From assembly GCA_902475435.1 (NCBI GenBank), contig CABRZL010000001.1, forward strand, positions 76,129 through 140,128: a stretch of DNA of 64,000 nt, given 5' to 3'. The position numbers and the translations under genes are program-made. The stretch is from an uncultured Eubacteriales bacterium (GTDB taxonomy: Bacteria; Bacillota; Clostridia; Oscillospirales; Oscillospiraceae). Numbering within the stretch: position 1 is the stretch's first letter; each line of letters opens with the position of its first letter. Positions 26,159 through 34,077 of this stretch are shown here, in pieces. The notes beneath the pieces are model-generated. The model was not told the DNA's origin, did not search any database, and worked only from the letters and a program-made list of their open reading frames with translations.

Positions 26159-27983
26159 TCAGCACAACCGCCGCATGCACGGACCAGGAGCTATGCATAG
26201 CGTTGAAAAACCTAAAAACTTTGGGGGTGCCATCAAGCAGCTCCTACGATATATGGGACGCTATAAAATAGGCATTTTGTTTGTCCTGTTATTTGCCATT
26301 GGCAGTACGGTCTTCAATATCCACGGTCCAAAAATTATGGGCAACGCAGTAACTGAAATCTATAACGGTTTAGTTGCCAAGGTATCTGGCACCGGCGGTA
26401 TTGATTTTGATAAAATATTTTCCATTCTGATGACCATGATCGCCATTTATGCAGCGGCGGCACTATTAAATTTTCTGCAAACCTGGCTGATGACAGGTAT
26501 CTCGCAAAAGATCTGCTATCGCATGCGTCGAGAGATCTCAGAAAAAATTCATCGGCTTCCCATGCGTTACTTTGAAAGCCGAACTGTGGGTGAGGTGCTT
26601 TCCCGCATCACCAACGATGTGGATACTTTAGGCCAAAGCATGGGACAAAGCGTCACACAGCTTGTGACCTCTATCACGACCATTATCGGCGTCTTATATA
26701 TGATGCTGACGATTTCTCCCCTGATGACGCTGATCGCTTTGGTAATTCTACCGATTTCCGCAGTTCTTGTGATGCTGATCGTCAAAGTGAGTCAAAAATA
26801 CTTTACGGCTCAACAGCGTCTACTTGGTGAAGTAAACGGACAGGTGGAGGAGACTTACTCCGGTCAAAATGTGGTGAAAGCTTTTAATCGGGAGGCCATC
26901 GTCAAAGAAGAGTTTTCCCGTACCAATCGTCAATTATATACCTCCGCTTGGAAATCCCAATTTCTATCGGGTCTCATGATGCCGATTATGACTTTTGTCG
27001 GAAATTTGGGTTATGTTGCGGTCGCTTTGTCCGGCTCCATGCTCGCTGTGTCCGGCACCATCGCTGTCGGTGACATTGTATCTTTTATCAGCTATGTCAA
27101 GAACTTTACGCAGCCTATCACCCAATTAGCACAGGTCAGCAATATGCTCCAATCCATGGCTGCGGCCGCAGAACGAGTCTTTGAATTTCTGGACGAAGAA
27201 GAGGAAACACAGGGGAAAGAAAACGCTCTGCCCTCTGCTGCAAACGCCCAGGGGCATGTGACCTTTCAACACGTTCAGTTCGGGTATAGTCCTGATAAAA
27301 TCATCATTCATGATTTCAACTGTGACGTGAAGCCTGGACAAATGGTAGCCATTGTCGGTCCCACCGGTGCCGGAAAAACCACCATGGTAAAACTGCTGAT
27401 GCGGTTTTACGATGTGAACCAGGGCGCCATTTTGTTGGATGGTCATGACATTCGTGACTATAACCGCGGCGGCCTCCGAGAAGGTTTTGGGATGGTACTC
27501 CAAGACACTTGGCTCTTCAAAGGTACCATTATGGAAAACATCCGTTATGGCCGCCTGGACGCTACCGATGATGAAGTGATTGCTGCCGCCAAAGCTGCAC
27601 ACGCGGATCACTTTATCCGCACATTGCCCGGAGGTTATCAGATGGAACTCAATGAGGAAGCATCCAATGTTTCTTTGGGCCAGCGGCAGCTCCTTACCAT
27701 TGCACGAGCGATTCTGGCCGACAATCCTATCTTAATACTCGACGAAGCGACATCTTCTGTGGACACCCGCACAGAACAGCTGATTCAATCCGCTATGGAG
27801 AATCTGCTGAAAGGTCGCACTAGCTTTGTGATTGCCCATCGACTGAGTACAATCCGCAACGCAGATGTGATTCTCGTCATGAAAGACGGCGATATAATAG
27901 AACAGGGGAACCACGAATCACTTCTGAAAAAGGGCGGTTTTTATGCCGAGCTTTGGAATAGTCAATTTGCAGACGTAGGATAA
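26151..27983 (+). CDS. Heterodimeric ABC exporter, catalytically complete subunit
   Basis: This 610-residue partner of the preceding half-transporter has six membrane helices (about residues 40-320) and an ATPase with Walker A GPTGAGKTT near residue 402 and Walker B LILDEATSSVD with the catalytic Glu. Its signature is SLGQRQ rather than SGGQ. The composite ATP sites of the pair are therefore one regular and one degenerate, the usual pattern of BmrCD/TM287-288-type exporters. The ATG at 26151 follows GGAGG and lies inside the end of the first gene, giving coupled translation. A Met/His-rich start (MADQHNRRMHGPGAMH) is cytoplasmic. Confidence 0.92.
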   Translation: MADQHNRRMHGPGAMHSVEKPKNFGGAIKQLLRYMGRYKIGILFVLLFAIGSTVFNIHGPKIMGNAVTEIYNGLVAKVSGTGGIDFDKIFSILMTMIAIYAAAALLNFLQTWLMTGISQKICYRMRREISEKIHRLPMRYFESRTVGEVLSRITNDVDTLGQSMGQSVTQLVTSITTIIGVLYMMLTISPLMTLIALVILPISAVLVMLIVKVSQKYFTAQQRLLGEVNGQVEETYSGQNVVKAFNREAIVKEEFSRTNRQLYTSAWKSQFLSGLMMPIMTFVGNLGYVAVALSGSMLAVSGTIAVGDIVSFISYVKNFTQPITQLAQVSNMLQSMAAAAERVFEFLDEEEETQGKENALPSAANAQGHVTFQHVQFGYSPDKIIIHDFNCDVKPGQMVAIVGPTGAGKTTMVKLLMRFYDVNQGAILLDGHDIRDYNRGGLREGFGMVLQDTWLFKGTIMENIRYGRLDATDDEVIAAAKAAHADHFIRTLPGGYQMELNEEASNVSLGQRQLLTIARAILADNPILILDEATSSVDTRTEQLIQSAMENLLKGRTSFVIAHRLSTIRNADVILVMKDGDIIEQGNHESLLKKGGFYAELWNSQFADVG

Positions 27984-27986
27984 ACA

Positions 27987-28017
27987 AGTCCTCCGCAAGA
28001 ATTCCTTGCGGAGGACT
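27987..28017 (+). terminator. Hairpin after the ABC exporter operon
   Basis: AGTCCTCCGCAAG and CTTGCGGAGGACT pair over 13 bp around AATTC, four bases after the stop codon. The U-tail is weak (CTATATTC). Confidence 0.75.
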
Positions 28018-28088
28018 CTATATTCAAATATCTAATACCAGGGCTCAATCATAACTCACTGGAAAATCCACTGTCATCATTACAGGAA

Positions 28089-28123
28089 GATAGCGTCCGA
28101 GCGGTATCCCCTCGGACGCTATC
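28089..28123 (-). terminator. Hairpin after the LCP gene operon
   Basis: GATAGCGTCCGAG and CTCGGACGCTATC pair over 13 bp with a 9-base loop, 28 bases past the LCP stop codon on the minus strand. The tail is TTCCTG, so it is a U-poor terminator or 3-prime stabiliser. Confidence 0.7.
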
Positions 28124-28150
28124 TTGCGCTGTCACGGCTAAAATTAGCTT

Positions 28151-29701
28151 TTAGTTATATTCATAAGAGCTGGCATCAAAGGCTGTCCCGCGCCAGGTAC
28201 TCTCTACCAAGTATCCATCGGACACCGTCAGAATATATACATCATCAATGGTAATATCCTCTTCATAGGGGTTCATAACTTCATTGACCATATCTACTAC
28301 CGACTGTCCATACAGTCCATAACAGGATGCCCCGTTATAGTCCACACCTTCTCCGGGCAAGGTATTTTGTTGAATATCATTCAAGCCGGCCAGAAGCACA
28401 TGTAAGGCCAGATAGCGAATATTCGCACCATCCAAATCCGTAATCATGTTGTTCATAACCGCCTGATATACCGCTGGCAGCCTAAGCCATTTGGAAGGAG
28501 CCATACATTGCTGAATCATTGCTTTCAGGAAGCTCTGCTGTACATACTGCCGCTGAATATCTGCCATAAGATATCCGGAACGATATCGGCAGACCGCCAA
28601 TGCCTGATCGCCATTAAGCAGCTGCTCCCCAGCCATGAGTTCAATCGCTTCGCCGGTGTCGGGATCATTTACAGTCATATCCATGGGCACATCGAAAGTC
28701 ACTCCGCCCATGGCATCTACCGCGTCCTTGAATACACGATAATTGATCACTACATAGCCATCCGGCCGGAATCCCAACAGCGTTTTCACCTGATCCATCA
28801 GAGCCTGCGCCCCTTCATCTCCTCCGCCGGCAAGCCCGTAAACACCGTTCAGCTTTGGAACTGCCGCCCCGTTGTCCACAATAGTATCCCGCGGCAGACT
28901 TGTCAATGATACCGTGCCATTTTTCTCATCCAGCGTAGCAATCATCATCGTGTCAGTTCGCGTTTCTTCCTCATCCGTCGCACAGATCAAAATATTAAAG
29001 AATCCGGATTTTCTAGTATGAACCCCGTCCTGTGACTGCTCTGGCGCCCGAAACAGCAGAAAATACAGCGCTGCTAAAATTCCCGCCAGGATTAACAGAA
29101 AAATCAGGAAGTTCCGGAAACCGTGGCGTTTCTTCCGACGTTTTCTCCGGGGACGCTGTTCATAGGTATCATAATCATACCCCTCTGCATAATCCGCCAT
29201 ACGACGGGCCTGCTGCCGAGATCTCTGGCGGGACTGTTGAGACGCGTATTGACGGGAGCGGCTGTATGGGTCCGGGTTTCGCTTGCCCGCTGCCCGGGCC
29301 GCCATGGACATTCGCCCCTCATAGCCTTCGTCATAATCATATTCATCGTCAGAATAGCCGTACTCTTCATCATCATAGTAGCCATTATTATAGTCCTGTC
29401 CGCCATCATAATAGCCATCGTCATACCCTTGATTATTAGCATAACTGCCATTATCATAGCTCTGGCCATTATAATAACCGTTGTCATATCCCTGACCATC
29501 ATCATAATAACCATTGTTATAATCCTGACCACTTCCATAATAGCCATTGCTATTGTTTTGGCCGCCAGTCTGCCGGGTGGCATCTCCGTTTGGCATCCCG
29601 GAAAACCCGTTTCGGTATACACGGGTCTCATCCATATCCCCGTGAGAATTGTAAGAACCGCTATTGGGGGAGGACCCATTATAATTTCCTCTATTAGACA
29701 T
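28151..29701 (-). CDS. LytR-CpsA-Psr family protein with Asn/Gly/Tyr/Asp-rich cytoplasmic repeats
   Basis: This protein has 516 residues. The first 130 or so are low-complexity and rich in NGYYDD-like repeats; a basic stretch and one membrane helix follow (RNFLIFLLILAGILAALYFL, about residues 195-214). The extracytoplasmic LCP domain (about 235-420) has TDTMMIATLD, TSLPRDTIV with the phosphate-binding Arg, PKLNGVYGLAGG and CRYRSGYLMADIQRQ. LCP enzymes transfer wall teichoic acid or other glycopolymers from lipid carriers to peptidoglycan. The ATG follows AAGGAG. It is the last gene after two metal-type GTPases, with gaps of 12-14 bases. It is the intact counterpart of the broken LCP gene at 9886. 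Confidence 0.92.
   Translation of the reverse strand: MSNRGNYNGSSPNSGSYNSHGDMDETRVYRNGFSGMPNGDATRQTGGQNNSNGYYGSGQDYNNGYYDDGQGYDNGYYNGQSYDNGSYANNQGYDDGYYDGGQDYNNGYYDDEEYGYSDDEYDYDEGYEGRMSMAARAAGKRNPDPYSRSRQYASQQSRQRSRQQARRMADYAEGYDYDTYEQRPRRKRRKKRHGFRNFLIFLLILAGILAALYFLLFRAPEQSQDGVHTRKSGFFNILICATDEEETRTDTMMIATLDEKNGTVSLTSLPRDTIVDNGAAVPKLNGVYGLAGGGDEGAQALMDQVKTLLGFRPDGYVVINYRVFKDAVDAMGGVTFDVPMDMTVNDPDTGEAIELMAGEQLLNGDQALAVCRYRSGYLMADIQRQYVQQSFLKAMIQQCMAPSKWLRLPAVYQAVMNNMITDLDGANIRYLALHVLLAGLNDIQQNTLPGEGVDYNGASCYGLYGQSVVDMVNEVMNPYEEDITIDDVYILTVSDGYLVESTWRGTAFDASSYEYN
29330..29560 (-). repeat. Degenerate tandem repeat encoding NGYYD/NGQ-type units
   Basis: Units of roughly 27-30 bases containing CCATTATAATAGCC-like cores (on the plus strand) code for the Asn-Gly-Tyr-Tyr-Asp-rich cytoplasmic segment of the LCP protein. 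The similarity between units is easily seen but they are not identical. Confidence 0.7.
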
Positions 29702-29713
29702 ATTTGCTCCTTC

Positions 29714-30652
29714 TTAGAATGTGACCACATCCTCCAACGCTTTCTCCGCGGGAGTCACCTCCAAGGCTGTTAAAACGGGTCCCATATCTTTATACATTTT
29801 ATGATATCGCAGAGAAATCTTTGCTGTTACCCAAACCCAATCCCGTTGGGAAAGCTGCTCTGCGCCAGGCCAGTTGCACACAAAGCCCATAAACTGAATG
29901 TCTTCCACACAGCAGGTCATAATAAACCTTCCTGGCACAAACGCGTCCTTTTCTTTCTTCTTCAGATGCGCTACCTGGGCCTTAAATTTCACTGTCTTAC
30001 CGGAATACTTTTTCATATCCTCGGTAATATCCCGATACCAGATTCCATAGTCATTGTCTTGAATCTCAATGACATCTGCATTGATATCAAAGGGCAGCGG
30101 GTCTTCAATGTCGTCATATTCTACTTCTCCCGCCGCATCTTCATAAACAATGTCACAACGCCGGTTAATGGCTCGTACAATCTTGTGGAGTTCCATTTTA
30201 TCGGTATTCTCATCCACGCGATTGAAGACAATCATCTCACAGCCGCCTACTTTATCTACCACCAGTGCACGCATATTCGCATTATACAAAGGAAATGTAG
30301 CAGCTTCGGCAAACATGATCTCCTGATAAACCACCCAGCTTTTCGGCAGTTTGGCATAGAAATCGCTGACAGTCTGCATCCCGTTGAGTTCTACACACAC
30401 GCGTTCTGCCCGGTACTTCTTCCGCATATTCTCCAGCTGTTCCTCGTCCAGGGCCTCCTGATCCTCAATCACCTCAATATATACGTTGGGCGCAGCAAAA
30501 GAGGAGGGATCATACTCTTCTTCTCCTTCCTCACAAACCAGAAGCAGCGTTTTCTCTCCGGCATTAAAACGCTCGTCCTCTAACGTCTCCTGAATAAACC
30601 GGGTCTTTCCAGAATCCAAGAATCCTGTAAATACATAGACAGGTATCGCCAT
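29714..30652 (-). CDS. CobW-like GTPase fused to a TIGR03943/YcgQ-like C-terminal domain
   Basis: This 312-residue cytoplasmic protein has Walker A GFLDSGKTRF at residues 10-19 and NRVDE as the likely guanine-specificity motif, in the manner of CobW/COG0523 GTPases, but it lacks their CxCC metal motif. Residues about 215-305 resemble the C-terminal domain of TIGR03943 proteins (GRFIMTCCVEDIQFMGFVC, then DWVWVTAKI). TIGR03943 proteins are normally membrane partners of a predicted permease and are often linked to zinc limitation. The gene follows the His-rich GTPase by 14 bases. The fusion call rests on motif memory, not an alignment. Metal handling is inference. Confidence 0.78.
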   Translation of the reverse strand: MAIPVYVFTGFLDSGKTRFIQETLEDERFNAGEKTLLLVCEEGEEEYDPSSFAAPNVYIEVIEDQEALDEEQLENMRKKYRAERVCVELNGMQTVSDFYAKLPKSWVVYQEIMFAEAATFPLYNANMRALVVDKVGGCEMIVFNRVDENTDKMELHKIVRAINRRCDIVYEDAAGEVEYDDIEDPLPFDINADVIEIQDNDYGIWYRDITEDMKKYSGKTVKFKAQVAHLKKKEKDAFVPGRFIMTCCVEDIQFMGFVCNWPGAEQLSQRDWVWVTAKISLRYHKMYKDMGPVLTALEVTPAEKALEDVVTF

Positions 30653-30666
30653 GGCCTACCTCCTGC

Positions 30667-31707
30667 TTATCCTTCGAACAGGGCGGCAATGGCATCTTCA
30701 TCAATTTGAGATCCAATGACGCAGATCCGCCCCGTAATGCCAGCAGTACCAGTTCGAACATTTGGCTCCCCAGGTACATAGTCAAAATGAATCCACGAAC
30801 CTTCCGGCCCTGGCACGATTCCCTTGGCACGAAGAATCACGCCGTATGTTTCACTGTCCTCCAAGGCCTTCAGACACTGGAGAATTTTTTCTTGGGTAAA
30901 TGTTCTCGGTGTCTCCATACCCCAGGATGTAAATATCTCGTCGGCATGATGGTGGTGCCCGTGTTTATGCTCATGTTGATGCTCGTGTGCATGTTCATGC
31001 CCATGCTCGTGTCCATGCTCATGTTCATGCTCGTGGTGATGACAACTGCATTCGGGATCATCGCACTCCCCCTCTGAATGGGACGCCAGCGCCGCCAGCG
31101 CGGCCTGAAGCGAATCCTTTTGTTCCATGGCCTCTACAATCTGCCGGCCGGTAAGCTGCTCCCACGGCGTAGTGACAATGACAGCGCTGGGGTTCTTTTC
31201 ACGAATCATCTGAACCACTGTACGAAGTTTGTCCTCATTCATATTAGACGTACGAGAAAGAACAATAGTTCCAGCATGTTCAATTTGATTATTATAAAAT
31301 TCACCAAAATTCTTCATATAAATCTTGCATTTTGTGGCGTCCGCCACAGTGACCATATATCCAATTTCCATATCGTCAATTCCAGCCCGCTCCACCGCCT
31401 GTGCTACGTCACTGAGCTTTCCAACGCCAGAGGGCTCAATCAGAATACGGTCTGGATGATATTCCTCCATCACTTTTTTCAGTGCTTTTCCAAAATCCCC
31501 CACCAGGGAACAGCAAATGCATCCAGAATTCATTTCTGTAATCTGAATTCCGGCTTCCTGAAGAAATCCTCCATCGATTCCAATTTCTCCAAATTCATTT
31601 TCAATCAGCACAATTTTCTGTCCAGCGTAGACTTCTTGCAGTAGCTTTTTAATAAGCGTTGTTTTTCCAGCTCCCAAAAATCCGGAAAAAATATCAATTT
31701 TCGTCAT
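30667..31707 (-). CDS. COG0523 (CobW-type) metal-linked GTPase with His-rich linker
   Basis: This 346-residue protein has Walker A GFLGAGKTT at residues 9-17, the metal-binding CxCC motif (Cys63, Cys65, Cys66 in GCICCSL) and EPSGVGKLSD. A striking linker near residues 213-255 begins CDDPECSCHHH and continues as HEHEHGHEHGHEH-type repeats. The C-terminal CobW domain follows. COG0523 proteins act as metal chaperones or insertases, most often for zinc; the His-rich loop supports zinc, nickel or cobalt binding. The ATG at 31707 follows AAGGTG; a GTG at 31716 would fall inside that site. It heads the operon GTPase-GTPase-LCP. Confidence 0.9.
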   Translation of the reverse strand: MTKIDIFSGFLGAGKTTLIKKLLQEVYAGQKIVLIENEFGEIGIDGGFLQEAGIQITEMNSGCICCSLVGDFGKALKKVMEEYHPDRILIEPSGVGKLSDVAQAVERAGIDDMEIGYMVTVADATKCKIYMKNFGEFYNNQIEHAGTIVLSRTSNMNEDKLRTVVQMIREKNPSAVIVTTPWEQLTGRQIVEAMEQKDSLQAALAALASHSEGECDDPECSCHHHEHEHEHGHEHGHEHAHEHQHEHKHGHHHHADEIFTSWGMETPRTFTQEKILQCLKALEDSETYGVILRAKGIVPGPEGSWIHFDYVPGEPNVRTGTAGITGRICVIGSQIDEDAIAALFEG

Positions 31708-31733
31708 AAAACACACCTTCTGTATCTATCAAA

Positions 31734-31768
31734 GCAGCCGAAACCGGCTGCATATTTTCTTTATTATA
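31734..31768 (-). promoter_or_regulatory. Extended -10 promoter and leader hairpin of the GTPase operon
   Basis: On the minus strand TGGTATAAT (TATAAT at 31768-31763) is an extended -10 without a good -35. It is followed by a 7-bp stem (GCAGCCG/CGGCTGC, 31751-31734) before the ribosome binding site. The hairpin may instead be the terminator of the upstream MATE gene. No Zur-type TCGTAAT...ATTACGA site was seen. Confidence 0.5.
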
Positions 31769-31827
31769 CCACAATCTCGCAAGCTTCCCACAGTTTTTCT
31801 GCGATGTTTTAGAAATTTTTACAAATG

Positions 31828-33177
31828 TTAATTCAAAACATGTTTTTCCATCCATTTCCCGCGAACAAATCGGACGGTATACCAAATATCTCGATTAAAC
31901 CAGTCCACAAACATCGCAATCCAAACTCCCAGAACGCCGAAGCTCAGGAATCGAATTAACACAACACACAACGCAACCCGGAATATCCACATGGATCCAG
32001 CCGATACCAACATGCTGAACTTCACATCTCCCGCAGCCCGCATACCATTGGGCAGCGTAAATGCCAGCGGCCAGATAAACGGTTTAACCAAGGTAATCAC
32101 CAACATCATCTGTGAAACAACGGCTGCACTTTCCGCGCTGATTCCGCTCAGCTCGCAAATTTTGTCCACCGAGAAGAAAATCAAAATTCCCGTCAGAAGA
32201 ATCAGAATTTCGGAATAAACCGTCAGCTTGATGGAATAATACTTCGCTTCCTCTGGTTTTCCAGCCCCCATGCACTGTCCGGCCACGGTCACCAATCCCA
32301 GACCTATAGCCATAGACGGCATAGACGTAAAATATTCCATGGTATTGATTACTGCCTGCGCGGCAATCTCCGCTGTAGACAATGTTGCAACTGTGCTCTG
32401 CACCATAAGTTTTCCAAACTGAAACATGCCGTTCTCTACACCAGTGGGAATTCCCACCCGTAGGATCGTTTTGATAAGCTTCCAATCCGGACGAATCTTT
32501 ATGTATTGGTCCAGTACGATGATCTGGCCCGGCCGGTGATGCAGCCATAAAATCACCACACACTGAAATACGCGAGATAAGGTCGTGCTGAGAGCCGCTC
32601 CAAAAACGCCCCAATGAAATACAAAAATAAATATTGCATTGCCTGCAATATTTAACAAATTTCCCACAGCGGATACGATCATAGGCAACTTGGAATTTCC
32701 GGCAGCCCGATATAACGCCGCACTGGCATCATAAACACCAATAAAAGGATACGACAATGCCGTTACAAAAAAATAGGTCAGAGCCGCATCCATAACGTCC
32801 TGCTCTACATTTCCAAACACTGCACTCAATAACGGCCGGCGCAGCAAAACGCATATAACACAGCATACCAATGAAATTGCCGATACGCATAGCAACACCT
32901 GTCGTGCCGCCCGGTTAGCCCCCTGCTGGTCATGCGCCCCCAAGAACTGCGCGCAGGCAATGGTGCCACCAGTAGCAGTTGCAGTAAAGAGCATCAGCAT
33001 CAAGTTATTTACAGAATCCACCAGGCTCACACCGGATACCGCCGCATCTCCAACCCGGGCCACCATCATGGTATCGGCCGTTCCCATCAGCGCTGTAAAA
33101 AGCTGTTCAATAATCAGCGGCAGCAAAAGCCGCAAAAGATCCTGATTGGAAAACAAACTTCCTTTTGTTCGAAGCAA
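31828..33177 (-). CDS. MATE family efflux transporter
   Basis: This 449-residue protein has twelve hydrophobic helices in two related halves and MATE marks such as PLIIEQLFTALMGTADTMMV at residues 20-39 and FGKLMVQSTVATLSTAEIAA near 245. It would export drugs or cationic metabolites using a Na+ or H+ gradient. The start is TTG 33177, five bases after AAGAGG. The leader carries a terminator-like hairpin (33213-33260). A second MATE gene of different sequence lies at the right edge of the window. Confidence 0.92.
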   Translation of the reverse strand: MLRTKGSLFSNQDLLRLLLPLIIEQLFTALMGTADTMMVARVGDAAVSGVSLVDSVNNLMLMLFTATATGGTIACAQFLGAHDQQGANRAARQVLLCVSAISLVCCVICVLLRRPLLSAVFGNVEQDVMDAALTYFFVTALSYPFIGVYDASAALYRAAGNSKLPMIVSAVGNLLNIAGNAIFIFVFHWGVFGAALSTTLSRVFQCVVILWLHHRPGQIIVLDQYIKIRPDWKLIKTILRVGIPTGVENGMFQFGKLMVQSTVATLSTAEIAAQAVINTMEYFTSMPSMAIGLGLVTVAGQCMGAGKPEEAKYYSIKLTVYSEILILLTGILIFFSVDKICELSGISAESAAVVSQMMLVITLVKPFIWPLAFTLPNGMRAAGDVKFSMLVSAGSMWIFRVALCVVLIRFLSFGVLGVWIAMFVDWFNRDIWYTVRFVRGKWMEKHVLN

Positions 33178-33212
33178 CTGAACCTCTTCTTTCGTTTAAA
33201 CATTTTCCCGGC

Positions 33213-33260
33213 TCAAAAAGAAAGACACACAGACAGGGGACCAGCCCATCTGCGTGTCTT
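33213..33260 (-). terminator. Terminator-like hairpin just upstream of the MATE gene
   Basis: On the minus strand AAGACACGCAGA (33260-33249) pairs with TCTGTGTGTCTT (33233-33222) and is followed by TCTTTTTG. It lies about 20 bases before the MATE ribosome binding site and 137 bases after the cvpA stop. There is no room for a full promoter between it and the gene, so it may be an attenuator in the MATE leader, or the cvpA operon terminator with read-through. A -10-like TATTAT at 33307-33302 upstream lacks a clear -35. Confidence 0.7.
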
Positions 33261-33396
33261 ATCAGGAAGAAGGAGAAATGAAAAAGAATTGTTATGCTTA
33301 TATAATACACGGCATATATTACGGGAACCACCAAATTTCTGTGAAATTTTTATAAAGTTCTCAGTAATATTTGTGTAACATTTACATTTTCGTCTC

Positions 33397-34077
33397 CTAT
33401 AGCAGATGATTTGCCATTGTCACAATGAAATTCCCTACAGGGCCTAGTCCTCCTGTCAGCAGTCCCGCCTGACTGCAAACTGCCACAGCCACCACGATAA
33501 CCAACAATCCACCTATACCCCCTGCAAGTGCTCCACCAGCTCGATTCAAAGTGTGGATCACGGGCAATCGATCCACTACGTTGACAGCAAGCGCCACACT
33601 GTGAAGCACCAAATATAAAATTAAAAATGCTGCAAAAAAGATAACAACTCCGGCGATCTGTTCTACAATTGCATGAGCCGCTGCTTTGGCCGCCGCCTCC
33701 ACCGCAGGTTCCAACGCCGCTGACGTCCCCTCTGTTACGGACTCTTCCACATCCAGGCCAAATCGCTGGAGAAGCGCAGCCAAATCAGACAGCGTCATGG
33801 ATTGACCGCCTATAGAAAGTCCAGCATCCCCGGCATCTTCGATCGCCTGTTGCGTCCCCTGTTCCAGTTGGTCTGCAATACCAGCCTGAATCGTACCCGC
33901 TATCTTTGGCTCAAGATACTCCACAACACTGGGCGTCAGCATTCTCTGGGCCGCAGATGCCCCAAGGCAACACAGCACCACCACCAGAAGGCTGAGCAAA
34001 CTCATCAGCAAGCCCTTACGATACCCCGACAGTATACAAGCCACCAGGATTAATAGTAATATAACATCAATCAGCAT
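33397..34077 (-). CDS. CvpA family membrane protein
   Basis: This 226-residue membrane protein has the CvpA opening (MLIDVILLLILVACILSGYRKG), four or so helices and an inserted soluble segment near residues 55-135 rich in Ala and acidic residues. The C-terminal pair of helices contains HTLNRAGGALAGGIGGLL. CvpA proteins are linked to colicin V production and envelope stress; the molecular role is unclear. The ATG overlaps the end of cca by 11 bases and follows GAAAGGA, so it is the last gene of the yfbR-to-cvpA run. Confidence 0.85.
   Translation of the reverse strand: MLIDVILLLILVACILSGYRKGLLMSLLSLLVVVLCCLGASAAQRMLTPSVVEYLEPKIAGTIQAGIADQLEQGTQQAIEDAGDAGLSIGGQSMTLSDLAALLQRFGLDVEESVTEGTSAALEPAVEAAAKAAAHAIVEQIAGVVIFFAAFLILYLVLHSVALAVNVVDRLPVIHTLNRAGGALAGGIGGLLVIVVAVAVCSQAGLLTGGLGPVGNFIVTMANHLL

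Noticed and set aside
29123..29773. Hydrophobic plus-strand frame opposite the LCP gene
   Set aside because: It is the complement of the NGYYDD repeat; apparent Ile/Val-rich helices are a by-product of the repeated AT-rich codons.
29801..30583. Plus-strand frame of 260 codons opposite the second GTPase
   Set aside because: Antisense shadow; the minus-strand gene has Walker A and a consistent operon position.
30960..31040. Possible CRISPR-like short repeats
   Set aside because: The short CATGTTCATGCTC-type repeats are His/Glu codons inside the GTPase linker, with no spacers.
30870..31077. His/Met-rich frames opposite or beside the His-rich GTPase linker
   Set aside because: They arise from the repeated CAT/GAG codons of the linker and lack start signals.
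33279..33347. Small plus-strand frame starting MKKNCYAY with a nearby AAGGAG
   Set aside because: The ribosome binding site is only two bases from the ATG and the DNA is better explained as the leader of the minus-strand MATE gene.
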